From Sepiola atlantica (Eukaryota; Mollusca; Cephalopoda; Sepiida; Sepiolidae): a stretch of 64,000 nt of DNA. Shown here in pieces: positions 1 through 14,155 of the stretch (positions are counted from its first letter, which is position 1; each line of letters starts with the position of its first letter). Location of the stretch: contig CAUVYP010000262.1 in NCBI GenBank assembly GCA_963556195.1, positions 186,001 through 250,000 of the forward strand. The letters run 5' to 3'. The notes under the pieces are model-generated. The model searched no databases. It was not told where the DNA came from and saw only the letters and a program-made list of their open reading frames with translations. The translations under genes and the position numbers were made by a program.

Positions 1-3000
1 GCGCGTTTTAAAGTTGATATCGCTTATGATTATAACTTCCACATTTATTCGAATTGTGCAACGAAACTTTGCAGACAGTCGCGGAGACACATTTTCTACG
101 GAAGTACCAAGTTTCAGAAGTGCAGCTCTTGTACTGCCGGAGATATGTCGATACAAACTTAATACGCAAAACATCAACAAAATTTAGCGCGTTTTAAAGT
201 TGATATCGCTTTTGTTTATAACTTCCACATTTATTCGAATTGTGCAACGAAACTTTGCAGACAGTCGCGGATAGGCCTTTTCTAGTGAGGTACCAAGTTT
301 CAGAAGTGCAGCTCTAGTACTGCCGGAGATATCCCGATACAAACTGAATACGCAAAACATCAACAAAATTTAGCGCGTTTTAAAGTTGATATCGCTTTTG
401 ATTATAACTTCCACATTTATTCGAATTGTGCAACGAAACTTTGCAGACAACCGCGGAGACACATTTTCTACTGAAGTACCAAGGTTCAGAAGTGCAGCTC
501 TTGTAAAGCCGGAGATATGTCGATACAAACTGAATACGTAAAACATCAACAAAATTTAGCGCGTTTTAAAGTTGATATCGCTTTTGTTTATAACTTCCAC
601 ATTTGTTCGAATTGTGCAACGAAACTTTGCAGACAGTCGCGGATAGGCCTTTTCTAGTGAAGTACCAAGTTTCAGAAGTGCAGCTCTAGTACTGCCGGAG
701 ATATGTCGATACAAACTGAATACGCAAAACATCAAAAAAATTTAGCGCGTTTTAAAGTTGATATCGCTTTTGTTTATAACTTCCACATTTATTCGAATTG
801 TGCAACGAAACTTTGCAGACAGTCGCGGAGACACATTTTCTACTGTAGTACCAAGTTTCAGAAGTGCAGCTCTTGTACTGCCGGAGATATGTCGATACAA
901 ACTTAATACGCAAAACATCAACAAAATTTAGCGCGTTTTAAAGTTGATATCGCTTTTGTTTATAACTTCCACATTTGTTCGAATTGTGCAACGAAACTTT
1001 GCAGACAGTCGCGGAGACACATTTTCTACTGAAGTACCAAGTTTCAGAAGTGCAGCTCTTGTACTGCCGGAGATCTCCCGATACAAACTGAATACGCAAA
1101 ACATCAACAAAATTTAGCGCGTTTTAAAGTTGATATCGCTTTTGATTATAACTTCCACATTTATTCGAATTGTGCAACGAAACTTTGCAGACAGTCGCGG
1201 ATAGGCCTTTTCTACTGAAGTACCAAGTTTCAGAAGTGCAGCTCTAGTACTGCCGGAGATATGTCGATACAAACTGAATACGCAAAACATCAACAAAATT
1301 TAGCGCGTTTTAAATATGATATCGCTTTTGTTTATAACTTCCACATTTATTCGAATTGTGCAACGAAACTTTGCAGACAGTCGCGGAGACACATTTTCTA
1401 CTGAAGTACCAAGTTTCAGAAGTGCAGCTCTTGTACTGCCGGAGATATGTCGATACAAACTTAATACGCAAAACATCAACAAAATTTAGCGCGTTTTAAA
1501 GTTGATATCGCTTTTGTTTATAACTTCCACATTTGTTCGAATTGTGCAACGAAACTTTGCAGACAGTCGCGGAGACACATTTTCTACTGAAGTACCAAGT
1601 TTCAGAAGTGCAGCTCTTGTACTGCCGGAGATATGTCGATACAAACTTAATACGCAAAACATCAACAAAATTTAGCACGTTTTAAAGTTGATATCGCTTT
1701 TGTTTATAACTTCCACATTTATTCGAATTGTGCAACGAAACTTTGCAGACAGTCGCGGATAGGCCTTTTTTAGTGAAGTACACAGTTTCAGAAGTGCAGC
1801 TCTAGTACTGCCGGAGATATCCCGATACAAACTGAATACGCAAAACATCAACAAAATTTAGCGCGTTTTAAAGTTGATATCGCTTTTGATTATAACTTCC
1901 ACATTTATTCGAATTGTGCAACGAAACTTTGCAGACAACCGCGGAGACACATTTTCTACTGAAGTACCAAGTTTCAGAAGTGCAGCTCTTGTACTGCCGG
2001 AGATATGTCGATACAAACTGAATACGTAAAACATCAACAAAATTTAGCGCGTTTTAAAGTTGATATCGCTTTTGTTTATAACTTCCACATTTGTTCGAAT
2101 TGTGCAACGAAACTTTGCAGACAGTCGCGGATCGGCCTTTTCTAGTGAAGTACCAAGTTTCAGAAGTGAAGCTCTAGTACTGCCGGAGATATGTCGATAC
2201 AAACTGAATACGCAAAACATCAAAAAAATTTAGCGCGTTTTAAAGTTGATATCGCTTTTGTTTATAACTTTCACATTTATTCGAATTGTGCAACGAAACT
2301 TTGCAGACAGTCGCGGATAGGCCTTTTCTAGTGAAGTACACAGTTTCAGAAGTGCAGCTCTAGTACTCCCGGAGATATGCCGATACAAACTGAATACGTA
2401 AAACATCAACAAAATTTAGCGCGTTTTAAAGTTGATATCGCTTTTGTTTATGACTTCCACATTTATTCGAATTGTGCAACGAAACTTTGCAGACAGTCGC
2501 GGAGACACATTTACTACTGAACTACCAAGTTTCAGAAGTGCAGCTCTTGTACTGCCGGAGATATGTCGATACAAACTTAATACGCAAAACATCAACAAAA
2601 TTTAGCGCGTTTTAAAGTTGATATCGCTTTTGTTTATAACTTCAACATTTGTTCGAATTGTGCAACGAAACTTTGCAGACAGTCGCGGATAGGCCTTTTC
2701 TAGTGAAGTACCAAGTTTCAGAAGTGCAGCTCTAGTACTGCCGGAGATATGTCGATACAAACTGAATACGCAAAACATCAACAAAATTTAGCGCGTTTTA
2801 AAGTTGATATCGCTTTTGTTTATAACTTCCACATTTATTCGAATTGTGCAACGAAACTTTGCAGACAGTCGCGGATAGGCCTTTTCTACTGAAGTACCAA
2901 GTTTCAGAAGTGCAGCTCTAGTACTGCCGGAGATATGCCGATACAAACTGAATACGTAAAACATCAACAAAATTTAGCGCGTTTTAAAGTTTATATCGCT

Positions 3001-4208
3001 TTTGTTTATAACTTCCACATTTATACGAATTGTGCAACGAAACTTTGCAGACAGTCGCTAAGACACCTTTTCTACTGAAGTACCAAGTTTCAGAAGTGCA
3101 GCTCTTGTACTGCCGGAGATATGTCGATACAAACTTAATACGCAAAACATCAACAAAATTTAGCGCGTTTTAAAGTTGATATCGCTTTTGATTATAACTT
3201 CCACATTTATTCGAATTGTGCAACGAAACTTTGCAGACAGTCGCCGATAGGCCTTTTCTAGTTAAGTACCAAGTTTCAGAAGTGCAGCTCTAGTACTGGG
3301 GGAGATATGTCGATACAAACTGAATACGCAAAACATCAACAAAATTTAGCGCGTTTTAAAGTTGATATCGCTTTTGTTTATAACTTATACATTTATTCGA
3401 ATTGTGCAACGAAACTTTGCAGACAGTCGCGGATAAGCCTTTTCTAGTGAAGTACCAAGTTTCAGAAGTGCCGCTCTAGTACTGCCGGAGATATGTCGAT
3501 ACAAACTGAATACGCAAAACAACAACAAAATTTAACGCGTTTTAAAGTTGATATCGCTTTTGTTTATAACTTCCACATTTATTCGAATTGTGCAACGAAA
3601 CTTTGCAGACAGTCGCGGAGACACATTTTCTACTGAAGTACCAAGTTTCAGAAGTGCAGCTCTTGTACTGCTGGAGATCTGTCGATACAAACTTAATACG
3701 CAAAACATCAACAAAATTTAGCGCGTTTTAAAGTTGATATCGCTTTTGTTTATAACTTCCACATTTGTTCGAATTGTGCAACGAAACTTTGCAGACAGTC
3801 GCGGAGACACACTTTCTACTGAAGTACCAAGTTTCAGAAGTGCAGCTCTTGTACTGCCGGAGATATGTCGATACAAACTTAATACGCAAAACATCAACAA
3901 AATTTAGCGCGTTTTAAAGTTGATATCGCTTTTGTTTATAACTTCCACATTTATTCGAATTGTGCAACGAAACTTTGCAGACAGTCGCGGATAGGCCTTT
4001 TCTAGTGAAGTACACAGTTTCAGAAGTGCAGCTCTAGTACTGCCGGAGATATCCCGATACAAACTGAATACGCAAAACATCAACAAAATTTAGCGCGTTT
4101 TAAAGTTGATATCGCTTTTGATTATAACTTCCACATTTATTCGAATTGTGCAACGAAACTTTGCAGACAACCGCGGAGACACATTTTCTACTGAAGTACC
4201 AAGTTTCC

Positions 4209-5882
4209 GAAGTGCAGCTCTTGTACTGCCGGAGATATGTCGATACAAACTGAATACGTAAAACATCAACAAAATTTAGCGCGTTTTAAAGTTGATATCG
4301 CTTTTGTTTATAACTTCCACATTTGTTCGAATTGTGCAACGAAACTTTGCAGACAGTCGCGGATCGGCCTTTTCTAGTGAAGTACCAAGTGTCAGAAGTG
4401 CAGCTCTAGTATTTCCGGAGATATGCCGATACAAACTGAATACGTAAAACATCAACAAAATTTAGCGCGTTTTAAAGTTGATATCGCTTTTGTTTATGAC
4501 TTCCACATTTATTCGAATTGTGCAACGAAACTTTGCAGACAGTCGCGGAGACACATTTACTACTGAAGTACCAAGTTTCAGAAGTGCAGCTCTTGTACTG
4601 CCGGAGATATGTCGATACAAACTTAATACGCAAAACATCAACAAAATTTAGCGCGTTTTAAAGTTGATATCGCTTTTGTTTATAACTTCCACATTTGTTC
4701 GAATTGTGCAACGAAACTTTGCAGACAGTCGCGGATAGGCTTTTTCTAGTTAAGTACCAAGTTTCAGAAGTGCAGCTCTAGTACTGCCGGAGATATGTCG
4801 ATACAAACTGAATACGCAAAACATCAACAAAATTTAGCGCGTTTTAAAGTTGATATCGCTTTTGTTTATAACTTCCACATTTATTCGAATTGTGCAACGA
4901 AACTTTGCAGACAGTCGCGGATAGGCCTTTTCTACTGAAGTACCAAGTTTCAGAAGTGCAGCTCTAGTACTGCCGGAGATATGCCGATACAAACTGAATA
5001 CGTAAAACATCAACAAAATTTAGCGCGTTTTAAAGTTTATATCGCTTTTGTTTATAACTTCCACATTTATACGAATTGTGCAACGAAACTTTGCAGACAG
5101 TCGCTAAGACACCTTTTCTACTTAAGTACCAAGTTTCAGAAGTGCAGCTCTTGTACTGCCGGAGATATGTCGATACAAACTTAATACGCAAAACATCAAC
5201 AAAATTTAGCGCGTTTTAAAGTTGATATCGCTTTTGATTATAACTTCCACATTTATTCGAATTGTGCAACGAAACTTTGCAGACAGTCGCCGATAGGCCT
5301 TTTCTAGTGAAGTACCAAGTTTCAGAAGTGCAGCTCTTGTACTGCCGGAGATCTCCCGATACAAACTGAATACGCAAAACATCAACAAAATTTAGCGCGT
5401 TTTAAAGTTGATATCGCTTTTGATTATAACTTCCACATTTATTCGAATTGTGCAACGAAACTTTGCAGACAGTCGCGGATAGGCCTTTTCTACTGAAGTA
5501 CCAAGTTTCAGAAGTGCAGCTCTAGTACTGCCGGAGATATGTCGATACAAACTGAATACGCAAAACATCAACAAAATTTAGCGCGTTTTAAAGTTGATAT
5601 CGCTTTTGTTTATAACTTATACATTTATTCGAATTGTGCAACGAAACTTTGCAGACAGTCGCGGATAAGCCTTTTCTTATGAAGTACCAAGTTTCAGAAG
5701 TGCCGCTCTAGTACTGCCGGAGATATGTCGATACAAACTGAATACGCAAAACATCAACAAAATTTAACGCGTTTTAAAGTTGATATCGCTTTTGTTTATA
5801 ACTTCCACATTTATTCGAATTGTGCAACGAAACTTTGCAGACAGTCGCGGAGACACATTTTCTACTGAAGTACCAAGTTTCA
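4209..5882. repeat. 1,674-bp tandem segmental duplication, copy 1 (9 monomers)
   Basis: This segment is repeated immediately downstream at an offset of exactly 9 x 186 bp. Shared private markers include AAGTGTCAG with AGTATTTCCGG, TTTATGAC, CGCTAAGACACC, CGCCGATAGG, GATCTCCCG and CTTTTCTTATG. Only two differences were found: 4741 T against 6415 C, and 5610 T against 7284 C. The left edge is set by the mismatch 4208/5882. Confidence 0.9.
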
Positions 5883-7556
5883 GAAGTGCAGCTCTTGTAC
5901 TGCCGGAGATATGTCGATACAAACTGAATACGTAAAACATCAACAAAATTTAGCGCGTTTTAAAGTTGATATCGCTTTTGTTTATAACTTCCACATTTGT
6001 TCGAATTGTGCAACGAAACTTTGCAGACAGTCGCGGATCGGCCTTTTCTAGTGAAGTACCAAGTGTCAGAAGTGCAGCTCTAGTATTTCCGGAGATATGC
6101 CGATACAAACTGAATACGTAAAACATCAACAAAATTTAGCGCGTTTTAAAGTTGATATCGCTTTTGTTTATGACTTCCACATTTATTCGAATTGTGCAAC
6201 GAAACTTTGCAGACAGTCGCGGAGACACATTTACTACTGAAGTACCAAGTTTCAGAAGTGCAGCTCTTGTACTGCCGGAGATATGTCGATACAAACTTAA
6301 TACGCAAAACATCAACAAAATTTAGCGCGTTTTAAAGTTGATATCGCTTTTGTTTATAACTTCCACATTTGTTCGAATTGTGCAACGAAACTTTGCAGAC
6401 AGTCGCGGATAGGCCTTTTCTAGTTAAGTACCAAGTTTCAGAAGTGCAGCTCTAGTACTGCCGGAGATATGTCGATACAAACTGAATACGCAAAACATCA
6501 ACAAAATTTAGCGCGTTTTAAAGTTGATATCGCTTTTGTTTATAACTTCCACATTTATTCGAATTGTGCAACGAAACTTTGCAGACAGTCGCGGATAGGC
6601 CTTTTCTACTGAAGTACCAAGTTTCAGAAGTGCAGCTCTAGTACTGCCGGAGATATGCCGATACAAACTGAATACGTAAAACATCAACAAAATTTAGCGC
6701 GTTTTAAAGTTTATATCGCTTTTGTTTATAACTTCCACATTTATACGAATTGTGCAACGAAACTTTGCAGACAGTCGCTAAGACACCTTTTCTACTTAAG
6801 TACCAAGTTTCAGAAGTGCAGCTCTTGTACTGCCGGAGATATGTCGATACAAACTTAATACGCAAAACATCAACAAAATTTAGCGCGTTTTAAAGTTGAT
6901 ATCGCTTTTGATTATAACTTCCACATTTATTCGAATTGTGCAACGAAACTTTGCAGACAGTCGCCGATAGGCCTTTTCTAGTGAAGTACCAAGTTTCAGA
7001 AGTGCAGCTCTTGTACTGCCGGAGATCTCCCGATACAAACTGAATACGCAAAACATCAACAAAATTTAGCGCGTTTTAAAGTTGATATCGCTTTTGATTA
7101 TAACTTCCACATTTATTCGAATTGTGCAACGAAACTTTGCAGACAGTCGCGGATAGGCCTTTTCTACTGAAGTACCAAGTTTCAGAAGTGCAGCTCTAGT
7201 ACTGCCGGAGATATGTCGATACAAACTGAATACGCAAAACATCAACAAAATTTAGCGCGTTTTAAAGTTGATATCGCTTTTGTCTATAACTTATACATTT
7301 ATTCGAATTGTGCAACGAAACTTTGCAGACAGTCGCGGATAAGCCTTTTCTTATGAAGTACCAAGTTTCAGAAGTGCCGCTCTAGTACTGCCGGAGATAT
7401 GTCGATACAAACTGAATACGCAAAACATCAACAAAATTTAACGCGTTTTAAAGTTGATATCGCTTTTGTTTATAACTTCCACATTTATTCGAATTGTGCA
7501 ACGAAACTTTGCAGACAGTCGCGGAGACACATTTTCTACTGAAGTACCAAGTTTCA
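5883..7556. repeat. 1,674-bp tandem segmental duplication, copy 2 (9 monomers)
   Basis: Second copy of the 9-monomer block, about 99.9% identical to 4209-5882. Identity with copy 1 continues to 7599, so the exchange that created it is placed between 5883 and 5925, inside the region with AGTGCAGCTCTTGTACT. The near-identity implies a recent event. Confidence 0.9.
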
Positions 7557-10500
7557 GAAGTGCAGCTCTTGTACTGCCGGAGATATGTCGATACAAACTT
7601 AATACGCAAAACATCAACAAAATTTAGCGCGTTTTAAAGTTGATATCGCTTTTGTTTATAACTTCCACATTTGTTCGAATTGTGCAACGAAACTTTGCAG
7701 ACAGTCGCGGAGACACATTTTCTACTGAAGTACCAAGTTTCAGAAGTGCAGCTCTTGTACTGCCGGAGATATGTCGATACAAACTTAATACGCAAAACAT
7801 CAACAAAATTTAGCGCGTTTTAAAGTTGATATCGCTTTTGTTTATAACTTCAACATTTATTCGAATTGTGCAACGAAACTTTGCAGACAGTGGCGGATAG
7901 GCCTTTTCTAGTGAAGTACCAAGTTTCAGAAGTGCAGCTCTAGTACTGCCGGAGATATCCCGATACAAACTGAATACGCAAAACATCAACAAAATTTAGC
8001 GCGTTTTAAAGTTGATATCGCTTTTGATTATAACTTCCACATTTATTCGAATTGTGCAAGGAAACTTTGCAGACAGTCGCGGATAGGCCTTTTCTACTGA
8101 AGTACCAAGTTTCAGAAGTGCAGCTCTAGTACTGCCGGAGATATGTCGATACAAACTGAATACGCAAAACATCAACAAAATTTAACGCGTTTTAAAGTTG
8201 ATATCGCTTTTGTTTATAACTTCCACATTTATTCGAATTGTGCAACGAAACTTTGCAGACAGTCGCGGAGACACATTTTCTACTGAAGTACCAAGTTTCC
8301 GAAGTGCAGCTCTTGTACTGACCGAGATATGTTGATACAAACTTAATACGCAAAACATCAACAAAATTTAGCGCGTTTTAAAGTTGATATCGCTTTTGTT
8401 TATAACTTCCACATTTATTCGAATTGTGCAACGAAACTTTGCAGACAGTCGCGGATAGGCCTTTTCTACTGAAGTACTAAGTTTCAGAAGTGCAGCTCTA
8501 GTACTGCCGAAGATATGTCGATACAAACTGAATACGCAAAACATCAACAAAATTTAGCGCGTTTTAAAGTTGATATCGCTTTTGTTTATAACTTCCACAT
8601 TTATTCGAATTGGGCAACGAAACTTTGCAGACAACCGCGGAGACACATTTTCTACTGAAGTACCAAGTTTCAGAAGTGCAGCTCTAGTACTGCCGGAGAT
8701 ATGTCGATACAAACTGAATACGCAAAACATCAACAAAATTTAGGGCGTTTTAAAGTTGATATCGCTTTTGTTTATAACTTCCACATTTATTCGAATTGTG
8801 CAACGAAACTTTGCAGACAGTCGCGGATAGGCCTTTTCTACTGAAGTACCAAGTTTAATAAGTGCAGCTCTTGCACTGATGATATATGTACATACAAACT
8901 GAATACGCAAAACTGCAACAAAATTTAGCGCGTTTTAAAGTTGATATCGCTTTTGTTTATAACATCCACATTTATTCGAATTGTGCAACGAAACTTTGCA
9001 GACAGTCGCGGAGACAAATTTATTACTGAAGTACCAAGTTTCAGAAGTGCAGCTCCTGTACTGCAGGAGATATGTCGATACAAACTTAATACGCAAAACA
9101 TCAACAAAATTTAGCGCGTTTTAAAGTTGATATCGCTTTTGTTTATAACTTCCACATTTGTTCGAATTGTGTAACGAAACTTTGCAGACAGTCGCGGAGA
9201 CACATTTTCTACTGAAGTACCAAGTTTCAGAAGTGCAGCTCTTGTACTGCCGGAGATATGTCGATACAAACTTAATACGCAAAACATCAACAAAATTTAG
9301 CGCGTTTTAAAGTTGATATCGCTTTTGTTTATAACTTCCACATTTATTCGAATTGTGCAACGAAACTTTGCAGACAGTGGCGGATAGGCCTGTTCTAGTG
9401 AAGTACCAAGTTTCAGAAGTGCAGCTCTAGTACTGCCGGAGATATGCCGATACAAACTGAATACCCAAAACATCAACAAAATTTAGCGCGTTTTAAAGTT
9501 GATATCGCTTTTGATTATAACTTCCACATTTATTCAAATTGTGCAACGAAACTTTGCAGACATTCGCGGATAGGCCTTTTCTACTGAAGTACAAAGTTTC
9601 AGAAGTGCAGCTCTTGCACTGCCGGATATATGTACATACAAACTGAATACGCAAAACTGCAACAAAATTTAGCGCGTTTTAAAGTTGATATCGCTTTAGT
9701 TTATAACTTCCACATTTATTCGAATTGTGCAAGGAAACTTAGCAGACAGTCGCGGATAGGCCTTTTCTAGTGAAGTACCAAGTTTCAGAAGTGCAGCTCG
9801 AGTACTGCCGGAGATATGTCGATACAAACTGAATACGCAAAACATCAACAAAATTTAGCGCGTTTTAAAGTTGATATCGCTTTTGTTTATAACTTCCACA
9901 GGGATTCGAATTGGGCAACGAAACTTTGCAGACAACCGCGGAGACACATTTTCTACTGAAGTACCAAGTTTCAGAAGTGCAGCTCTAGTACTGCCGGAGA
10001 TATGTCGATACAAACTGAATACGCAAAACATCAACAAAATTTAGCGCGTTTTAAAGTTGATATTGCTTTTGATTATAACTTCCACATTTATTCGAATTGT
10101 GCAACGAAACTTTGCAGACAGTCGCGGATAGGCCTTTTCTACTGAAGTACCAAGTTTAAGAAGTGCAGCTTATGCACTGCCGGATATATGTACATACAAA
10201 CTGAATACGCAAAACTGCAACAAAATTTAGCGCGTTTTAAAGTTGATATCGCTTTTGTTTATAACTTCCACATTTATTCGAATTGTGTAAGGAAATTTGC
10301 AGACCGTCGCGGATAGGCCTTTTCTACTGAAGTACCAAGTTTCAGAAGTGCAGCTCTTGTACTGCCGGAGATATGTCAATACAAACTTAATACGCAAAAC
10401 ATCAACAAAATTTAGCGCGTTTTAAAGTTGATATCGCTTTTGTTTATAACTTCCACATTTATTCGAATTGTGCAACGAAACTTTGCAGACAGTCGCACAT

Positions 10501-12234
10501 AGGCCTTTACTACTGAAGTACCAAGTTTCAGAAGTGCAGCTCTTGTACTGCTGGAGATATGTCAATAGAAACTTAATACGCAACACATCAACAAAATTTA
10601 GCGCGTTTTAAAGTTGATATCGCTTTTGTTTATAACTTCCACATTTATTCGAATTGTGCAACGAAACTTTGCAGACAACCGCGGAGACACATTTACTACT
10701 GAAGTACCTAGTTTCAGAAGTGCAGCTCTTGTACTGCCGGAGATATGTCGATACAAACTGAATACGAAAAACATCAACAAAATTTGGCGCGTTTTAAAGT
10801 TGATATCGCTTTTGTTAATAACTTCCACATTTGTTCGAATTGTGCAACGAAACTTTGCAGACAGTCGCGGATAGGCCTTTTCTAGTGAAGTACCAAGTTT
10901 CAGAAGTGCAGCTCTAGTACTGCCGGAGATATGTCGATACAAACTGAATACGCAAAACATCAAAAAAATTTAGCGCGTTTTAAAGTTGATATCGCTTTTG
11001 TTTATAACTTCCACATTTATTCGAATTGTGCAACGAAACTTTGCAGACAGTCGCGGATAGGCCTTTTCTAGTGAAGTACCAAGTTTCCGAAGTGCCGCTC
11101 TAGTACTGCTGGAGATATGCCGATACAAACTGAATACGTAAAACATCAACAAAATTTAGCGCGTTTTAAAGTTGATATCGCTTTTGTTTATAACTTCCAC
11201 ATTTATTCGAATTGTGCAACGAAACTTTTCAGACAGTCGCGGAGACAAATTTACTACTGAAGTACCAAGTTTCAGAAGTGCAGCTCTTGTACTGCCGGAG
11301 ATATGTCGATACAAACTTAATACGCAAAACATCAACAAAATTTAGCGCGTTTTAAAGTTGATATCGCTTATGATTATAACTTCCACATTTATTCGAATTG
11401 TGCAACGAAACTTTGCAGACAGTCGCGGAGACACATTTTCTACTGAAGTACCAAGTTTCAGAAGTGCAGCTCTTGTACTGCCGGAGATATGTCGATACAA
11501 ACTTAATACGCAAAGTATCAACAAAATTTAGCGCGTTTTAAAGTTGATATCGCTTTTGTTTATAACTTCCACATTTATTCGAATTGTGCAACGAAACTTT
11601 GCAGACAGTGGCGGATAGGCCTTTTCTAGTGAAGTACCAAGTTTCAGAAGTGCAGCTCTAGTACTGCCGGAGATATGCCGATACAAACTGAATACGCAAA
11701 ACATCAACAAAATTTAGCGCGTTTTAAAGTTGATATCGCTTTTGATTATAACTTCCACATTTATTCGAATTGTGCAACGAAACTTCGCAGACAGTCGCGG
11801 ATAGGCCTTTTCTACTGAAGTACCAAGTTTCAGAAGTGCAGCTCTAGTACTGCCGGAGATATGTCGATACAAACTGAATACGCAAAACATACACAAAATT
11901 TAGCGCGTTTTAAAGTTGATATCGCTTTTGTTTATAACTTCCACATTTATTCGAATTGGGCAACGAAACTTTGCGAACAACCGCGGAGACACATTTTCTA
12001 CTGAAGTACCAAGTTTCAGAAGTGCAGCTCTAGTACTGCCGGAGATATGTCGATACAAACTAAATACGCAAAACATCAAAAAAATTTAGCGCGTTTTAAA
12101 GTTGATATCGCTTTTGATTATAACTTCCACATTTATTCGAATTGTGCAACGAAACTTTGCAGACAGTCGCGGATAGGCATTTTCTACTGAAGTACCAAGT
12201 TTAAGAAGTGCAGCTCTTGCACTGCCGGATATAT

Positions 12235-13655
12235 GTACATACAAACTGAATACGCAAAACTGCAACAAAATTTAGCGCGTTTTAAAGTTGATATCGCTTT
12301 TGTTTATAACTTCCACATTTATTCGAATTGTGCAACGAAACTTTGCAGACAGTCGCGGATAGGCCTTTTCTACTGAAGTACCAAGTTTCAGAAGTGCAGC
12401 TCTTGTACTGCCGGAGATATGTCAATACAAACTTAATACGCAAAACATCAACAAAATTTAGCGCGTTTTAAAGTTGATATCGCTTTTGTTTATAACTTTT
12501 ACATTTATTCGAATTGTGCAACGAAACTTTGCAGACAGTCGCGGATAGGCCTTTTCTACTGAAGTACCAAGTTTCAGAAGTGCAGCTCTTGTACTGCCGG
12601 AGATATGTCAATAGAAACTTAATACGCAAAACATCAACAAAATTTAGCGCGTTTTAAAGTTGATATCGCTTTTTTTTATAACTTCCACATTTATTCGAAT
12701 TGTGCAACGAAACTTTGCAGACAGTCGCGGATAGGCCTTTTCTACTGAAGTACCAAGTTTCAGAAGTGCAGCTCTAGTACTGCCGGAGATATGTCGATAC
12801 AAACTGAATACGCAAAACATCAACAAAATTTAGCGCGTTTTAAAGTTGATATCGCTTTTGTTTATAACTTCCACATTTATTCGAATTGTGCAACGAAACT
12901 TTGCAGACAACCGCGGAGACACATTTTCTACTGAAGTACCAAGTTTCAGAAGTGCAGCTCAAGTACTGCCGGAGATATGTCGATACAAACTGAATACGCA
13001 AAACATCAACAAAATTTAGCGCGTTTTAAAGTTGATATTGCTTTTGATTATAACTTCCACATTTATTCGAATTGTGCAACGAAACTTTGCAGACAGTCGC
13101 GGATAGGCCTTTTCTACTGAAGTACCAAGTTTAAGAAGTGCAGCTCTTGCACTGCCGGATATATGTACATACAAACTGAATACGCAAAACTGCAACAAAA
13201 TTTAGCGCGTTTTAAAGTTGATATCGCTTTTGTTTATAACTTCCACATTTATTCGAATTGTGTAAGGAAACTTTGCAGACAGTCGCGGATAGGTCTTTTC
13301 TACTGAAGTACTAAGTTTCAGAAGTGCAGCTCTTGTACTGCCGGAGATATGTCAATACAAACTTAATACGCAAAACATCAACAAAATTTAGCGCGTTTTA
13401 AAGTTGATATCGCTTTTGTTTATAACTTTCACATTTATTCGAATTGTGCAACGAAACTTTGCAGACAACCGCGGAGACACATTTACTACTGAAGTACCTT
13501 GTTTCAGAACTGCAGCTCTTGTACTGCCGGAGATATGTCGATACAAACTGAATACGAAAAACATCAACAAAATTTAGCGCGTTTTAAAGTTGATATCGCT
13601 TTTGTTTATAACTTCCACATTTGTTCGAATTGTGCAACGAAACTTTGCAGACAGT
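12235..13655. repeat. 2,603-bp-offset higher-order block, copy 1 (about 7.6 monomers)
   Basis: Matches about 14838-16258. Shared rare variants at the same offset are CGCTTTTTTTTATAAC (near 12672), GCTCAAGTAC (12957), GATATTGC (13036), TGTGTAAGG (13260) and GTACTAAG (13308). The offset is 14 monomers minus 1 bp because of the single-base deletion near 14145. Edges are approximate, set by CAT/CCT and CTG/CGG differences. Confidence 0.8.
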
Positions 13656-13758
13656 CGCTGATAGGCCTTTTCTACTGAAGTACCAAGTTTCAGAAGTGCA
13701 GCTCTTGTACTGCCGGAGATATGTCGATACAAACTTAATACGCAAAACATCAACAAAA

Positions 13759-14155
13759 TTTAGCGCGTTTTAAAGTTGATATCGCTTTTGTTTATAACTT
13801 CCACATTTATTCGAATTGTGCAACGAAACTTTGCAGACAACCGCGGAGACACATTTTCTACTGGACTACCTAGTTTCAGAAGTGCAGCTCTTGTACTGCC
13901 GGAGATATGTCGATACAAACTGAATACGTAAAACATCAACAAAATTTAGCGCGTTTTAAAGTTGATATCGCTTTTGTTTATAACTTCCACATTTGTTCGA
14001 ATTGTGCAACGAAACTTTGCAGACAGTCGCGGATAGGCCATTTCTAGTGAAGTACCAAGTTTCAGAAGTGCAGCTCCCGTACTGCCGGAGATATGTCGAT
14101 ACAAACTGAATACGTAAAACATCAAAAAAATTTAGCGCGTTTTAAATTTATATCG
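13759..14155. repeat. About 3.9-kb-offset block, copy 1 (2 monomers)
   Basis: Shares a cluster of rare variants with 17663-18062: GGACTACCTAG, AGGCCATTTCTAG, CTCCCGTAC and the one-base-short TTTTAAATTTATATCGC. Similarity ends just after this deletion, where this copy continues with GGGCAACG and the partner with GTGCAACG. Confidence 0.8.

Larger units (their letters stand above)
1..8738. repeat. Left array domain without L, N or P subtypes
   Basis: Monomers here belong to two main flavours. One carries CGGAGACAC, usually with CTTAATACG; the other carries CGGATAGGCC with CTAGTGAAG or CTACTGAAG. Further variants are GTTTATAAC or GATTATAAC, TTATTCG or TTGTTCG, and GCCGATAC with CGTAAAAC. The markers GTACATAC/CTGCAAC (L) and GTCAATAC (N) are absent, and GGGCAACG (P) first appears at about 8610, in the last copies. 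No indel relative to the 186-bp frame is visible: starts stay in phase from 183 to 8553. Blocks at about 1.3-2.2 kb, 3.5-4.4 kb and 7.4-8.0 kb, and at 2.4-3.25 kb, 4.5-5.3 kb and 6.1-7.0 kb, are related at offsets of 2,232, 2,046 and 1,674 bp. This implies repeated rounds of segmental duplication. Confidence 0.7.

Noticed and set aside
184..366. Minus-strand open frame of about 60 residues recurring in most monomers
   Set aside because: It persists only because 186 is divisible by 3. It opens with TTG (an ATG is two codons on), each copy ends in the same inter-monomer TAA, and no promoter or ribosome-binding context is seen. N monomers (GTCAATAC) carry an in-frame TGA, 1-2 bp indels break it freely, and subtype changes alter residues without synonymous bias. 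About a third of copies lack it.
10598..10963. Longer minus-strand frames of about 121-122 residues (also 23803-24171, 27151-27516, 29196-29564, 59872-60240)
   Set aside because: They arise where the inter-monomer TAA has mutated (for example AAAATTTGG at 10783, AAAATATAG at 23989 and 27335, AAAATTAAG at 29383, AAAATGTAG at 60057), so two adjacent monomers read through. They are not tandem-domain proteins.
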